From Methanomicrobiales archaeon (GTDB lineage: Archaea; Halobacteriota; Methanomicrobia; Methanomicrobiales; Methanomicrobiaceae): DNA of 36,230 bases. The stretch spans positions 1-36,230 of the forward strand of contig JAAEEQ010000012.1 of the NCBI GenBank assembly GCA_013415665.1, given 5' to 3'. The notes below the pieces were generated by a model. The model worked only from the letters and a program-made list of their open reading frames with translations. It was not told the origin of the DNA and did no database searches. The stretch's first letter is position 1, and each line of letters starts with the position of its first letter. Below, one piece after another: positions 1 to 8,051 of the stretch. Both the position numbers and the translations under genes were made by a program.

Positions 1-47
1 CCCTTTCCTGCTTCGTCAACCCCGCAGATCACGCGTAATGGTACGAT

Positions 48-64
48 TCACAAGTTATATCAAT
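48..64 (+). promoter_or_regulatory. Probable TATA box of trkA
   Basis: The A/T-rich stretch AGTTATATCA is centred near 56, about 33 bases before the trkA start codon. With the usual ~26-base TATA-to-start spacing of archaeal promoters, transcription would begin within about 7 bases of the ATG, so the mRNA would have little or no leader. No Shine-Dalgarno sequence is visible upstream, which agrees. The remaining bases from 1 to 47 show no gene I can support. Confidence 0.45.
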
Positions 65-88
65 GGCGATGATTGAAACCAGAATGCA

Positions 89-754
89 ATGTATATCATC
101 ATCGTTGGTCTTGGCGGCATCGGGCGGAACCTGACTGCAATATCCGTGCAGCATGGGGACAGCGTGGTGGTCATCGATCAGGATGAAAGCCGGTGCAGCG
201 AGATCCTCGAACATTACGACGTGCTCGCGATCACCGGGAACGCAACCGACAAATCGGTCCTGGAAGATGCCGGCATCGATCGTGCCGATGCGCTGGTAGC
301 GACGACCAGCGATGATGCGGTCAACCTGATGACGTGCTGGCTGTCAAAAAGGTTCAATGTCCCCAATGTCGTTTCCATCGTCAACCAGAAGGAGCACTCC
401 GACCTCTTTAAGGAGGTGGGGGTGAAGATCAGCGAAAATCCTGACGAGCTCGTTGCGAACCGCCTCTATTACTGGTCGGAAAACCCGAACATGCAGCAGC
501 TCGCTTCGATTCCCGGAGGGACGATCTTCGAGATTGTCGCCGAAGAGGACGCACCGATCGTCGATCACGAAATTCGGGAGCTTGATGTCAAGGATTTCGT
601 TTTCATCGCCATCCGGCGTGCCGGAGGGGACCTCATCATCCCGAGCGGCACCGTCAGGATCCGGCCGCAGGACATCATTACGGTATTTACCAAAAAAGAG
701 GCGGAAGCGGAGTGCCTCCGCATTCTGAACCGGCAGCTGAAAAAAATCAGCTGA
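89..754 (+). CDS. trkA: TrkA-family potassium uptake regulatory subunit
   Basis: A 221-residue cytosolic RCK protein of the TrkA family, which binds NAD(H) or ATP and gates a Trk/Ktr potassium channel in the membrane. The N-terminal Rossmann fold is clear: VGLGGIG at residues 6-12 is the dinucleotide loop and Asp30 ends the second strand (VVVID). Residues from about 140 to the end fit a TrkA-C ligand domain. The length is that of a single RCK unit, not the tandem bacterial TrkA. The ATG at 89 follows a TATA box closely and has no ribosome binding site. A TrkH/TrkG channel gene would be expected nearby but is not in the window; it may lie upstream. The 3' end overlaps the convergent reductase gene by 8 bases. 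Confidence 0.9.
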   Translation: MYIIIVGLGGIGRNLTAISVQHGDSVVVIDQDESRCSEILEHYDVLAITGNATDKSVLEDAGIDRADALVATTSDDAVNLMTCWLSKRFNVPNVVSIVNQKEHSDLFKEVGVKISENPDELVANRLYYWSENPNMQQLASIPGGTIFEIVAEEDAPIVDHEIRELDVKDFVFIAIRRAGGDLIIPSGTVRIRPQDIITVFTKKEAEAECLRILNRQLKKIS

Positions 755-1943
755 TTATTTTCTGCAGGGTGCGAAGTTCCAGAAGGAGCCTGGGATTGCG
801 CTTTATCAGTTCCTTGATCAGCGTAAGCGTTGAGAATTCATCGAGGTTGATGTTTTTCACCGACGAGAGCAGGTCGTTGAGTTTCCTGTCGTCGAGGGTG
901 ATGAAAAATTCCTTGACGGCGTGATTGCGGGCAATCGCCTTGCCCATCCGTGATTCACGCCAGAGGAGATCGTATTTTGCGAGCGCTGCCTTTCTCGTGT
1001 CGCCCGCGGCGATGCACTCCGCCGCCACCTGGCCGGCGAGTTTTCCGGTGAGCATCGCATTGTATATGCCGCCGCCGGTGATGGGATCACTGACCCGTGC
1101 GGCATCCCCGACGATGATCAGGCCGTCCGCTACGGTTGACTCGAGCGGTTTGCAGACCGAAACTCCCCCGATGATCAGTTCGGTCTTTTTTCCGCCGGGG
1201 AAGCGGTCCCTGACGAAGGCATCGAGGTAGTCCCGTGCACGGTGCCCGTCACCGCTCTTTCTCCCGGAAATGCCGATGCCGACATTTGCGGTGCGTTCCC
1301 CCTTCGGAAAGATCCAGACGTAGCCTTCGGGCGCGATCTCGGTTCCGAGGTAAAAAACCGTCTTATGGGGGTCGATATCGATATTCGAAAGGACATACTG
1401 CGCACAGGTCTCGAGTTCCCGCATGGGGACGGTCGTATCGATGCCGCACCAGCGGGCAAATTTTGACTCGACCCCGTCGGCGGCAATGACGACTTTCGCA
1501 CGGACATCGCGCTGCACGCCCCCGTATTCCACCTTCGCGCCGGCGACGGCGCCCCTCTGCATGATCGCATCCACGGCACGCGCCTTGACGAACACATCCG
1601 CTCCCGCTTCCGCCGCCTGCCATACCAGTTCGCGATCGAAGACCTTGCGATCGAGAATGAAGCCGACTTCATTTCCCGCCATCTCGGGTTTAAGATCGAG
1701 GGTGGTGCCGTCCGGTGCGACAATGCGGGCACCATCGATCTTTGCAGAGATCCATTTCGGATCCGGTTCGCAGAACTCCCGGAGCAGTTCCTCGCCGACA
1801 CCTTCGGCACACCTGACCGGAACGCCGATTGCCGGACGTTTTTCGATAAGGCAGACGGAGCATCCTGCAAGGGCCGCGGTCTTTGCCGCCAGCGCCCCGC
1901 CGGGCCCCCCGCCAATCACGAGGATGTCATATTCCTGTTTCAT
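747..1943 (-). CDS. Geranylgeranyl reductase family FAD protein (archaeal lipid saturation)
   Basis: A 398-residue flavoprotein of the digeranylgeranylglycerophospholipid reductase family, which hydrogenates the double bonds of archaeal isoprenoid lipids. Visible motifs are the FAD loop GGGPGG (residues 11-16), RCAEGVG (44-50), a DG pair in the middle motif (156-157), YVWIFPKG (208-215), typical of this family, and the second FAD motif [15 protein letters not shown] (279-293). The ATG at 1943 is preceded by a strong site, GGAGGTGACC. It overlaps the end of the ferredoxin gene by 17 bases, so the two are translationally coupled. The ferredoxin is a plausible electron donor (inference). Substrate specificity within the family cannot be read from sequence. 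Confidence 0.9.
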   Translation of the reverse strand: MKQEYDILVIGGGPGGALAAKTAALAGCSVCLIEKRPAIGVPVRCAEGVGEELLREFCEPDPKWISAKIDGARIVAPDGTTLDLKPEMAGNEVGFILDRKVFDRELVWQAAEAGADVFVKARAVDAIMQRGAVAGAKVEYGGVQRDVRAKVVIAADGVESKFARWCGIDTTVPMRELETCAQYVLSNIDIDPHKTVFYLGTEIAPEGYVWIFPKGERTANVGIGISGRKSGDGHRARDYLDAFVRDRFPGGKKTELIIGGVSVCKPLESTVADGLIIVGDAARVSDPITGGGIYNAMLTGKLAGQVAAECIAAGDTRKAALAKYDLLWRESRMGKAIARNHAVKEFFITLDDRKLNDLLSSVKNINLDEFSTLTLIKELIKRNPRLLLELRTLQKIIS

Positions 1944-2118
1944 CGGTCACCTCCAGTGCTCCGAGGGGGCAGATGCGTGCGCAGATTCCGCACCCGATGC
2001 AATGGTCGTCAACCGTAAGATAGGCATCTATCAGTTCAAGTGCGCCTTCCGGGCAAACGGACACGCATGCGCCGCAATACCCACAGATCTCCCTTCGTAT
2101 CTGCAGCATTGCACACAT
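1927..2118 (-). CDS. Small 2x[4Fe-4S] ferredoxin
   Basis: About 63 residues with two complete CxxCxxCxxxCP clusters: Cys12, 15, 18, 22 and Cys40, 43, 46, 50. This is a bacterial-type two-cluster ferredoxin with little else. The start is uncertain: ATG at 2118, ATG at 2109 and a TTG at 2136 are all in frame, and none has a good ribosome binding site. I chose 2118. It is the first gene of a pair with the downstream geranylgeranyl reductase, overlapping it by 17 bases, which suggests it delivers electrons to that flavoenzyme (inference). It is divergent from the cobalamin operon across a ~200-bp spacer. Confidence 0.85.
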   Translation of the reverse strand: MCAMLQIRREICGYCGACVSVCPEGALELIDAYLTVDDHCIGCGICARICPLGALEVTDETGI

Positions 2119-2190
2119 GTTGGAACTTTTCGCCAAAGAACCTTTCTTCCCGAATCTCCACCGGAGGCGGCTATAGTGGCATTTTTCAGG

Positions 2191-2204
2191 GTGGTGCGCA
2201 CCAC
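2191..2204. promoter_or_regulatory. Perfect 14-bp palindrome between ferredoxin and cbiT
   Basis: GTGGTGCGCACCAC is identical to its own reverse complement. It sits in the divergent spacer, 73 bases before the ferredoxin start and 120 before cbiT. It could be a dimeric regulator site or a short hairpin. No second copy was noticed elsewhere in the window. Confidence 0.35.
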
Positions 2205-2282
2205 AGGGCGTTCACCGGAATGTTTCTGCGAATCAGGCCTCATCGCCGCGCGAAAAGCCCGTCGTTTCCGGGGCGAAAACAA

Positions 2283-2317
2283 GGATTAATACCATAATAC
2301 AATTTAACTTTACATTG
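2283..2317 (+). promoter_or_regulatory. cbiT promoter region with candidate operator
   Basis: An A/T-rich stretch just before cbiT. GGATTAATACC (from 2283) is the likely TATA region, which puts the transcript start close to the ATG. Between them lies TAATACAATTTAACTTT (2295-2311), which matches 16 of 17 bases of 11131-11147 in front of cbiM. An imperfect dyad, CAATTTAACTTTACATTG (2300-2317), agrees with its reverse complement at 14 of 18 positions. A site between TATA and start codon would suit a repressor. A B12 riboswitch is not seen. Confidence 0.4.
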
Positions 2318-2323
2318 AACCAG

Positions 2324-2857
2324 ATGGAACTGACCGGAGGTCCTACGCAGGACGAAGTCATGGCTATCTCCCTCTACAAGCTCGGCATCCGGGCCGGGGA
2401 CTGTGTTGCGGACATCGGATGCGGGACAGGGAAAGTGGCGGTGGAACTTGCGGGAAAGGCAGGACGGGTCGTTGCCATCGATCGGCGTTCCGAGGCCGTT
2501 GCGTGCACCCGCTCCCGTGCCGAAACCTCGGGAGCATGCAACATCACCGTGATGCACGGCGAGGCGACAGCGCTGCTCCCCTCAATCGGAAACCTGGACT
2601 GCGCTTTCGTCGGCGGATCAGGGGATCTCGAGGCAGTCCTCTCGCTCCTCTCCACCCGGGTGAAAAGGACGATTGTCGTGAATGCGGTGCTGCTGGATAC
2701 GGTCCAGCGGGCTGTCCGGGCGATGCAGGATCTCGGTATGTTCCGCGAAGTCGTCCACGTTCAGGTCGCTCGATCCTATCCATTGGCGGGAAGCATTGCC
2801 TTAAAGCCCATCAATCCGGTGTATATCATCGTCGGGGAGGTGAAGGAAGTATGCTGA
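2324..2857 (+). CDS. cbiT: Cobalt-precorrin-6B (C15) methyltransferase, decarboxylating
   Basis: First gene of the cobalamin operon; 177 residues. CbiT uses S-adenosylmethionine to methylate C15 and decarboxylate the C12 acetate side chain. It has a classic class I methyltransferase fold, unlike the other Cbi methylases: GGPTQDEV at residues 5-12 is the family's N-terminal signature and DIGCGTG (30-36) is the SAM loop, with VVAID following. I use ATG 2324; an in-frame TTG at 2315 would add three residues. The stop overlaps the cbiL start by 7 bases. The reading frame looks intact. Confidence 0.92.
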   Translation: MELTGGPTQDEVMAISLYKLGIRAGDCVADIGCGTGKVAVELAGKAGRVVAIDRRSEAVACTRSRAETSGACNITVMHGEATALLPSIGNLDCAFVGGSGDLEAVLSLLSTRVKRTIVVNAVLLDTVQRAVRAMQDLGMFREVVHVQVARSYPLAGSIALKPINPVYIIVGEVKEVC

Positions 2858-3459
2858 TTGGCGTCGGGATTGGCCCGGGCGACCCGGAGCTGCTGACGAT
2901 GCGGGCGGTGCGCCTGATCCGCGAGGCCGATGCGGTCTTCGTCCCGGGCAGCGTGGCGAAGGCGATCATTGCGCCGTACCGGAACGATGTATCCGTGCTT
3001 TCATTCCCGATGACGGATGACGAAGCCGAAATCCGGTCCTGCATGGAGGAGAACGCAGATGCGGTGGCGCCTGCTGCCCGGCAGGGGACCGCGGTATTCT
3101 GCATCCTGGGGGACCCCAATTTTTACGGGACATTTCCCCGCCTGACCACGGTGCTGAAACGGAAACATCCCGATATCGCCTACGCCACGGTTCCCGGCAT
3201 CAGCGCCATTACGGCATTTGCCTCGGTGGCCGACGTCGCGGTATCGGGAGGATTTGCCGTGAGTGACGGGTCCGGCGAGTGCGCCCGCATCGTGCTGAAA
3301 GTCCGGGAGCCCCGGCGTGTTGCCGAAGACTTACAAGCGGAAGGCTTTACCAGCTTCATTCTGGTGGAGCGCATGAATATGGAAGGGCAGCGGGTGTACC
3401 GGGATGATGAACTGCCGCTTAAGAGCAGTTATTTCAGCATTCTCTATGCGAGGCGATAG
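2851..3459 (+). CDS. cbiL: Cobalt-precorrin-2 C20-methyltransferase
   Basis: A 202-residue tetrapyrrole methylase that adds the C20 methyl group, the first committed methylation after precorrin-2 in the cobalt-early pathway. GIGPGDPELLT (residues 6-16) is the SAM-binding P-loop of the family, ILGDPNFYGTF (85-95) and VPGISAIT (114-121) are the other two family motifs. ATG 2851 lies inside the cbiT stop (7-base overlap) and follows GGAGGTGAAGGA, a good ribosome binding site. It is shorter than many CbiL proteins (~230 residues), the difference being mostly C-terminal. The next gene begins 2 bases after the stop. Confidence 0.9.
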   Translation: MLIGVGIGPGDPELLTMRAVRLIREADAVFVPGSVAKAIIAPYRNDVSVLSFPMTDDEAEIRSCMEENADAVAPAARQGTAVFCILGDPNFYGTFPRLTTVLKRKHPDIAYATVPGISAITAFASVADVAVSGGFAVSDGSGECARIVLKVREPRRVAEDLQAEGFTSFILVERMNMEGQRVYRDDELPLKSSYFSILYARR

Positions 3460-3461
3460 CG

Positions 3462-4178
3462 GTGAAGAAAGTCTATATTGTCGGCGCAGGGCCGGGCGAT
3501 CCCGGCCTGATTACCGTAAAAGGGCAGGAGCTGCTGGATACGGCGGACCTGCTCGTGTACGCGGGATCGCTTGTCAATCCCGTTCTTGTGAACCGTTGCC
3601 CGGCTGCCGAGAAAGTCGACAGCTGGGGGATGAAGCTGCACGAGATCGTCGGGAAGATGGCATCGGCCGTTGCGGCGGGAAAACAAGTTGTCCGCCTTCA
3701 TTCCGGGGATCCGTCATTATACGGCGCTATTGTGGAGCAGATTGCTGAATTGAAGGCACGCGGGATTTCCGTCGAGATAGTCCCCGGCGTGTCGTCGATG
3801 TTCGGCGCGGCGGCAGCCCTGCAGACCCAGCTGACGCTTCGCGGGGTGTCTGACTCGGTGATCATCACCCGCCCTGCCGGCGCTACGCTCGAACAGGACC
3901 GGATCCGGGAACTCTCCCGCCACGGGACGACCATGGTGGTGTTTCTCGGAACCGAACACCTGACAGCGGTCCTTGAAAAGATAGAGCGTCCGCCGGAGAC
4001 ACCGGTTGCGGTCGTGTACCATGCCACCTGGGAAGACCAGGCAATCGTAACGGGAACGATCGCCGATATCGCCCCGAAAGTCAGGGCTGCCGGTATTGAG
4101 AAAACCGCACTGATCATCGTCGGCAGTGTGGTGGATGCCACGGCATCGTCGTTTTCCCGTTCGGACCTGTACGGATGA
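3462..4178 (+). CDS. cbiF: Cobalt-precorrin-4 C11-methyltransferase
   Basis: A 238-residue tetrapyrrole methylase for C11. The family motifs are GAGPGDPGLIT (residues 8-18), YAGSLV (33-38), which is characteristic of CbiF/CobM, SGDPSLYGA (81-89) and VPGVSS (108-113 region). The start is GTG at 3462, forced by the MKKVYIVGAGPGDP N-terminus and placed 2 bases after cbiL. The stop overlaps the cbiG start as ATGA. The length is close to that of the enterobacterial enzyme (~257). Confidence 0.93.
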   Translation: MKKVYIVGAGPGDPGLITVKGQELLDTADLLVYAGSLVNPVLVNRCPAAEKVDSWGMKLHEIVGKMASAVAAGKQVVRLHSGDPSLYGAIVEQIAELKARGISVEIVPGVSSMFGAAAALQTQLTLRGVSDSVIITRPAGATLEQDRIRELSRHGTTMVVFLGTEHLTAVLEKIERPPETPVAVVYHATWEDQAIVTGTIADIAPKVRAAGIEKTALIIVGSVVDATASSFSRSDLYG

Positions 4179-5047
4179 CCCGCACCTGCATCATCGCACT
4201 GGCACGGTTTTCCCGGGCAGCAAAAATCCTGGCGGAGGCAACGGGGGGGGATTTTCTTGCGTATTCGGCCGATGCCTTTCCCGACGCTTTTGCGCGGTAC
4301 GACCGGATCATCGCCCTGATGTCGGCGGGAATTGCCGTGCGGGGAGCGGCGCCCCTGATCCGGGACAAGTGGACGGACCCTGCCGTTGTCGTGGTCAGCC
4401 CTGATCTCCGGTACGCGATCCCGATCGTCGGGGGGCACCACGGTGCCAACGATCTTGCCCGCGACCTTGCACGCCTCGGCATCGAACCGGTGGTTACCAC
4501 GGCGACGGAGACGCAGGGCCGCCCCTCTGTCGAGGGTACTGCTGCATGCCACGCATGCGATATCGTCAACCGGCCTTCGACAAGGCCGGTAAATGCCGCC
4601 CTTCTTGACGGGGACGTTCCGCTGTACCGGATCGCCGGCCCCGCCATGGTCATCGCCGAACCGCAGGTTTCGGTGCTGGTGCGCAAAGGAGGCTATGTCG
4701 TCGGGATCGGGTGCCGGCGGGGCGTTGAGGCGGCGGAAGTCGTCGATGCGGTGGATGCCGTGCTCGATCACGCCGGAATTGCACGGCAGGACGTGCTGGT
4801 CTATGCCACGACCGAAAAGAAGCGGGGTGAGGGGGGCCTCATCCAGGGTGTGCGCGAGATCGGCGGGGTGCTGGTCTTCGTCGACGATGCCGCCATCAAC
4901 AGCCAGAAAGGCACCGGCACGTCGCGGGCCGATCTCATCGGCCTGGTGGGCGTTGCCGAGCCGGCGGCACTCGCCGTATCACGGCACAACGAGATCCTAT
5001 GCGAAAAAACAGTTATCGGGAGGGTGACGATTGCAATCGCGCGATAA
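4175..5047 (+). CDS. cbiG: Cobalt-precorrin-5A hydrolase
   Basis: A 290-residue protein that opens the delta-lactone of cobalt-precorrin-5A and releases acetaldehyde, the step that performs ring contraction in the anaerobic pathway. The N-terminal domain contains SPDLRYAIPIVGGHHGAND (75-93), the CbiG_N signature. The C-terminal domain contains VVGIGCRRGV (175-184) and a NSQKGTGTSRADL stretch typical of CbiG_C. ATG 4175 overlaps cbiF by four bases. The presence of cbiG, with no cobG, marks the oxygen-independent route expected in a strict anaerobe. Confidence 0.92.
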   Translation: MTRTCIIALARFSRAAKILAEATGGDFLAYSADAFPDAFARYDRIIALMSAGIAVRGAAPLIRDKWTDPAVVVVSPDLRYAIPIVGGHHGANDLARDLARLGIEPVVTTATETQGRPSVEGTAACHACDIVNRPSTRPVNAALLDGDVPLYRIAGPAMVIAEPQVSVLVRKGGYVVGIGCRRGVEAAEVVDAVDAVLDHAGIARQDVLVYATTEKKRGEGGLIQGVREIGGVLVFVDDAAINSQKGTGTSRADLIGLVGVAEPAALAVSRHNEILCEKTVIGRVTIAIAR

Positions 5048-5813
5048 GGCACAGGGAAAGCTGTATATTGTCGGGACAGGGCCGGGGAACACGGAAATGC
5101 TGACAGGGCAGGCACTCGCCGCCATCAGCGACGCCGAATACGTCATCGGCAACACGTTTTATTTAACCCTCATCGAGCCCTACATCCAGGGAAAAACGGT
5201 CATTCCGAGCCCGATGGGGGGTGAAGTCGACCGGGCGCGTCGATGCATCGATCTCGCCCGCGACCACCGTGTTGCCATGGTGAGCGGGGGTGATCCGGGC
5301 GTCTATGGCATGGCAAGCATCGTCCTGGAGGTGCTGGATCATGCGGGGTGGACGGTCGATGTCGAGGTCATACCGGGCGTGACGGCTGCGACGGCATGCG
5401 CCGCCCGTCTTGGCTCCCCGCTTTCCGGGGACTACGTGACGGTTTCGCTGTCGAATCTCTTGACGCCGCTCGAGATCATCATGAAACGGCTCGAAGGCGC
5501 CTTTATGATGGGCGTTCCGGTGGTCGTCTACAACCCGAAAAGCAAAGGGAGGCCTGATAACCTGAAGATGGCCCTGGGTGTGGCGCTCCGCTACCGGGAA
5601 CCTGCCACCCCGGTGGGGATCATCAGGAATGCGTACCGTGAAGGGGAATGCATTGTCTATTCTACCATTCAGGGACTGATTGAGGATGATGCGTGTGTGG
5701 ATATGCATACGCTCGTCATTATTGGCGGAGAAGAGTCGCGATTCATGCGGGAGGGAGACCATGTCAGAGGAATCATTACGCCGCGGGGCTACCACAGAAA
5801 ATACGTATACTGA
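5031..5813 (+). CDS. cbiH: Cobalt-precorrin-3B C17-methyltransferase
   Basis: A 260-residue tetrapyrrole methylase that adds the C17 methyl group and drives ring contraction to the lactone used by CbiG. GTGPGN (residues 15-20) is the P-loop; SGGDPGVYGMA and VIPGVTAATACAARLGSPL are the middle motifs; VVYNPKSKGRPDNL is typical of CbiH/CobJ. The start is TTG 5031, with GGGAGGGTGA just upstream; it overlaps cbiG by 17 bases. The 3' end overlaps cbiC by 53 bases in another frame, which is long for this operon. Confidence 0.92.
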   Translation: MQSRDKAQGKLYIVGTGPGNTEMLTGQALAAISDAEYVIGNTFYLTLIEPYIQGKTVIPSPMGGEVDRARRCIDLARDHRVAMVSGGDPGVYGMASIVLEVLDHAGWTVDVEVIPGVTAATACAARLGSPLSGDYVTVSLSNLLTPLEIIMKRLEGAFMMGVPVVVYNPKSKGRPDNLKMALGVALRYREPATPVGIIRNAYREGECIVYSTIQGLIEDDACVDMHTLVIIGGEESRFMREGDHVRGIITPRGYHRKYVY

Positions 5814-6429
5814 TATCGGGGCTGATACACCCGAAGGGTACGCGATTGCACACAGCAGCCGTTCCCTTGCCCGGAAGGTCGTGGGCGATCACACACCGGA
5901 GGATCGCATCCGTCAGCGCTGCGCGATCGCGGTCGGTGATTTCATTATGGCCGATTTAATGTGTTTCGTACAGGATCCCGTCACAGCGGGACTCGCCGCC
6001 CTTGATGCCGGTGCGCCCGTCATCACCGATATCCGGATGGTCCAGGCCGGCATCCTGAAAAAAGGGCATGCCAGCGATCTGCTCTGCGCCCTGGACTTCG
6101 GGGATGGCATCGCACGGGAGCGGGGCATCACCAGGAGTTCCGCAGGTCTTTATGCCCTGCGCGAGAGGCTCGGTGGTGCCATCATCGTCATCGGCAACGC
6201 ACCGTCCGCACTGCTGGCGATCTGCGACCTGATAAGCGAAGGCATCCGCCCCGCCCTCGTCATCGGAACCCCGGTGGGCTTTGTCAACGCCAGGGAATCG
6301 AAGGCGCAGCTGCGCCACTGCCCGGTCCCCTCGATTTCGAATCGCGGAACCCGCGGCGGAACGCCCGTGGCGGTTGCCTGTCTGAACGAACTGATCACGA
6401 TGCATGCGGAGCGCCAGTCGGGTGTGTAA
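5761..6429 (+). CDS. cbiC: Cobalt-precorrin-8 methylmutase; catalytic His apparently replaced
   Basis: A 222-residue member of the CbiC/CobH family, which moves the methyl group from C11 to C12. AALDAGAPVITDIRMVQAGI and IGNAPSALL plus PVGFVNARESK are clear family motifs. ATG 5761 is preceded by GGGAGGGAGACC, and no later in-frame start could serve, so the 53-base overlap with cbiH is real. By eye-alignment to CobH, the segment RQRCAIAVGDF (51-61) corresponds to VRMVHACGS, which puts Ile56 where the family has the catalytic His (His43 in CobH). The rest of the fold looks intact. Either catalysis differs or a nearby His takes over; see findings. Confidence 0.88.
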   Translation: MSEESLRRGATTENTYTDIGADTPEGYAIAHSSRSLARKVVGDHTPEDRIRQRCAIAVGDFIMADLMCFVQDPVTAGLAALDAGAPVITDIRMVQAGILKKGHASDLLCALDFGDGIARERGITRSSAGLYALRERLGGAIIVIGNAPSALLAICDLISEGIRPALVIGTPVGFVNARESKAQLRHCPVPSISNRGTRGGTPVAVACLNELITMHAERQSGV

Positions 6430-6443
6430 GGCGGGAGGGTGAT

Positions 6444-7466
6444 ATGGGCGACGAAAGCGGGCTGACGGATCCAGTGACCGGGTTTGCCTATCCTGCCGCG
6501 TGGGTGAAGCGCTGCACTAACGCCGGGCGACGCGAGGTTGCCGCGGGGCGTTCGGTGCTGACGGCATCCGGCCGCGTTCTGCGCCGCGGCTATACGACCG
6601 GGACAACGGCTGCGGCTTCGTGCAAAGCTGCCGTCATATCGCTTGACCGTCCCCTCGATCGCGTGGCTCTCACACTTCCCTGCGGCCTGCCGGCAATCCT
6701 GCCGGCCTGTGCATCCGGCGGTATCGCGACGGTCGTCAAGGACCCGGGTGATTATCCGGGTGATGCCACCGGCGGCCTTGCCTTTGTTGCGACGGCGGTC
6801 AGGAAAGATACGGGGATCCTTTTTCATGCCGGTGAGGGGATCGGGCGCTTCGCCCGCGATACTCCACGCTACCGGCAGGGGGATCCCGCGGTCAGCCCCC
6901 CTGCCTATGCGTCGATTCTCCGTGCGATTGAAGAAGGCATGCAGGAATGCGGTTTTTCAGGAATCGAGGTGACGCTCTCGATCCCGCACGGAATGGAGAT
7001 CGGACAGCGGACACTCAATCCCCGCATCGGCGTGGAGGGGGGGATTTCGGTGCTCGGGTCGACCGGTTTTGTCGAACCATGGGACAATCACCTCGCGGCG
7101 TCAGCACTCGAACGGGTGAAAGCCGCACGCCAGCCGGTTCTGACGACCGGGCGGCTTGGCATGCGTTTTTCCCACCTTCGCTATCCCGACGGCGACATCG
7201 TGCTCGTCGGCGCCAGAATCGGGGAGGCGATCGCTGCTGCCGAAGGGCGCACGGTCATTCTCTGCGGCCTTCCCGCCCTGATCCTTCGCTTTATCGAGCC
7301 GCATATCCTTGAGGGCACCGGCTGTGCGACTGTGGAGGAATTTTCGCGGGACCCCGGATTTTCCGCCGTTGTCAGCCGGATTCTGGCGGACTACCGGAGG
7401 CGGGCGCCGCTGGTCCATGTCGTCCTGGTCGATCGCGACGGAACGGTCGTAGGGGAGAGTGCATGA
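6444..7466 (+). CDS. cbiD: Cobalt-precorrin-5B C1-methyltransferase
   Basis: A 340-residue CbiD, which methylates C1 in the anaerobic pathway and is unrelated to the tetrapyrrole methylase family. The core signature RRGYTTGTTAAASCKAA is at residues 47-63, and SIPHGMEIGQRTLNPRIGVEGGISVLGSTGFVEPW in the middle is highly characteristic (ISVLGSTG). An N-terminal extension of about 45 residues precedes the signature; in many CbiD proteins the signature lies near the N-terminus. ATG 6444 has GGCGGGAGGGTGAT upstream. The stop overlaps cbiE by four bases. Confidence 0.93.
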   Translation: MGDESGLTDPVTGFAYPAAWVKRCTNAGRREVAAGRSVLTASGRVLRRGYTTGTTAAASCKAAVISLDRPLDRVALTLPCGLPAILPACASGGIATVVKDPGDYPGDATGGLAFVATAVRKDTGILFHAGEGIGRFARDTPRYRQGDPAVSPPAYASILRAIEEGMQECGFSGIEVTLSIPHGMEIGQRTLNPRIGVEGGISVLGSTGFVEPWDNHLAASALERVKAARQPVLTTGRLGMRFSHLRYPDGDIVLVGARIGEAIAAAEGRTVILCGLPALILRFIEPHILEGTGCATVEEFSRDPGFSAVVSRILADYRRRAPLVHVVLVDRDGTVVGESA

Positions 7467-8044
7467 AAATCGTCGGTGTGGGCTGCGGCCCCGGCATGCT
7501 GACCGAGCAGGCGATCCGGGCGCTCGCCCGCGCGACCGACGTCTATGGATCGCGGCGTGCGCTCGACCTTGCCGCACCGCACCTTCCCCCGGGGTGCACC
7601 GTGCAGGAGATTACCGACTACAAAAACCTTCGTTCGCTGCCGGCGGATGCAGTGGTGCTCTCGACCGGCGATCCCATGCTCGCGGGGCTCGGGTACCTCG
7701 GGGGAGAGATCATCCCCGGCATATCATCGCTGCAGGTGGCGTGCGCCCGTCTCGGCATATCGCTGGCCGGCATCGCCGTCGTCACCGCCCACGGGAGGGA
7801 CCACGGGCGGGCCGTGGCCCGGACCCTCGATGAGCTCGGGCGGGGAAAAACCGTCTTTATCATTGCCGATCCCGCATTCGATGTCGGGTTGCTGGGAGCG
7901 GAGATCGCGCGGGCGGGGCGCGACGTACGCATCGCGCTCTGCGAGCGGCTCGGCTACCCGGACGAACGGATTGCCGTCGGGACCCCCGTGGCACCGCCTG
8001 CCAAGGAGCACGAGCTCTTTGTGCTCTGTATCGGCGTGTTCTGA
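7463..8044 (+). CDS. cbiE: Cobalt-precorrin-7 (C5) methyltransferase
   Basis: A 193-residue tetrapyrrole methylase, the partner of CbiT: CbiE methylates C5 and CbiT methylates C15, and in some organisms the two are fused (CobL). Here they bracket the operon as first and last genes. GVGCGPGMLT (residues 5-14) is the P-loop, STGDPMLAGLGYL and IPGISSLQVACARLG are the family motifs. ATG 7463 overlaps the cbiD stop (ATGA). The gene ends 7 bases before the convergent cbiO stop, leaving almost no room for a terminator. Confidence 0.92.
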   Translation: MKIVGVGCGPGMLTEQAIRALARATDVYGSRRALDLAAPHLPPGCTVQEITDYKNLRSLPADAVVLSTGDPMLAGLGYLGGEIIPGISSLQVACARLGISLAGIAVVTAHGRDHGRAVARTLDELGRGKTVFIIADPAFDVGLLGAEIARAGRDVRIALCERLGYPDERIAVGTPVAPPAKEHELFVLCIGVF

Positions 8045-8051
8045 AATGCCG

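Noticed and set aside
6335-6350. TTCGAATC-like T-arm sequence suggesting a tRNA
   Set aside because: It lies inside cbiC codons and no acceptor stem or anticodon arm can be drawn around it. No other tRNA-like signal was found.
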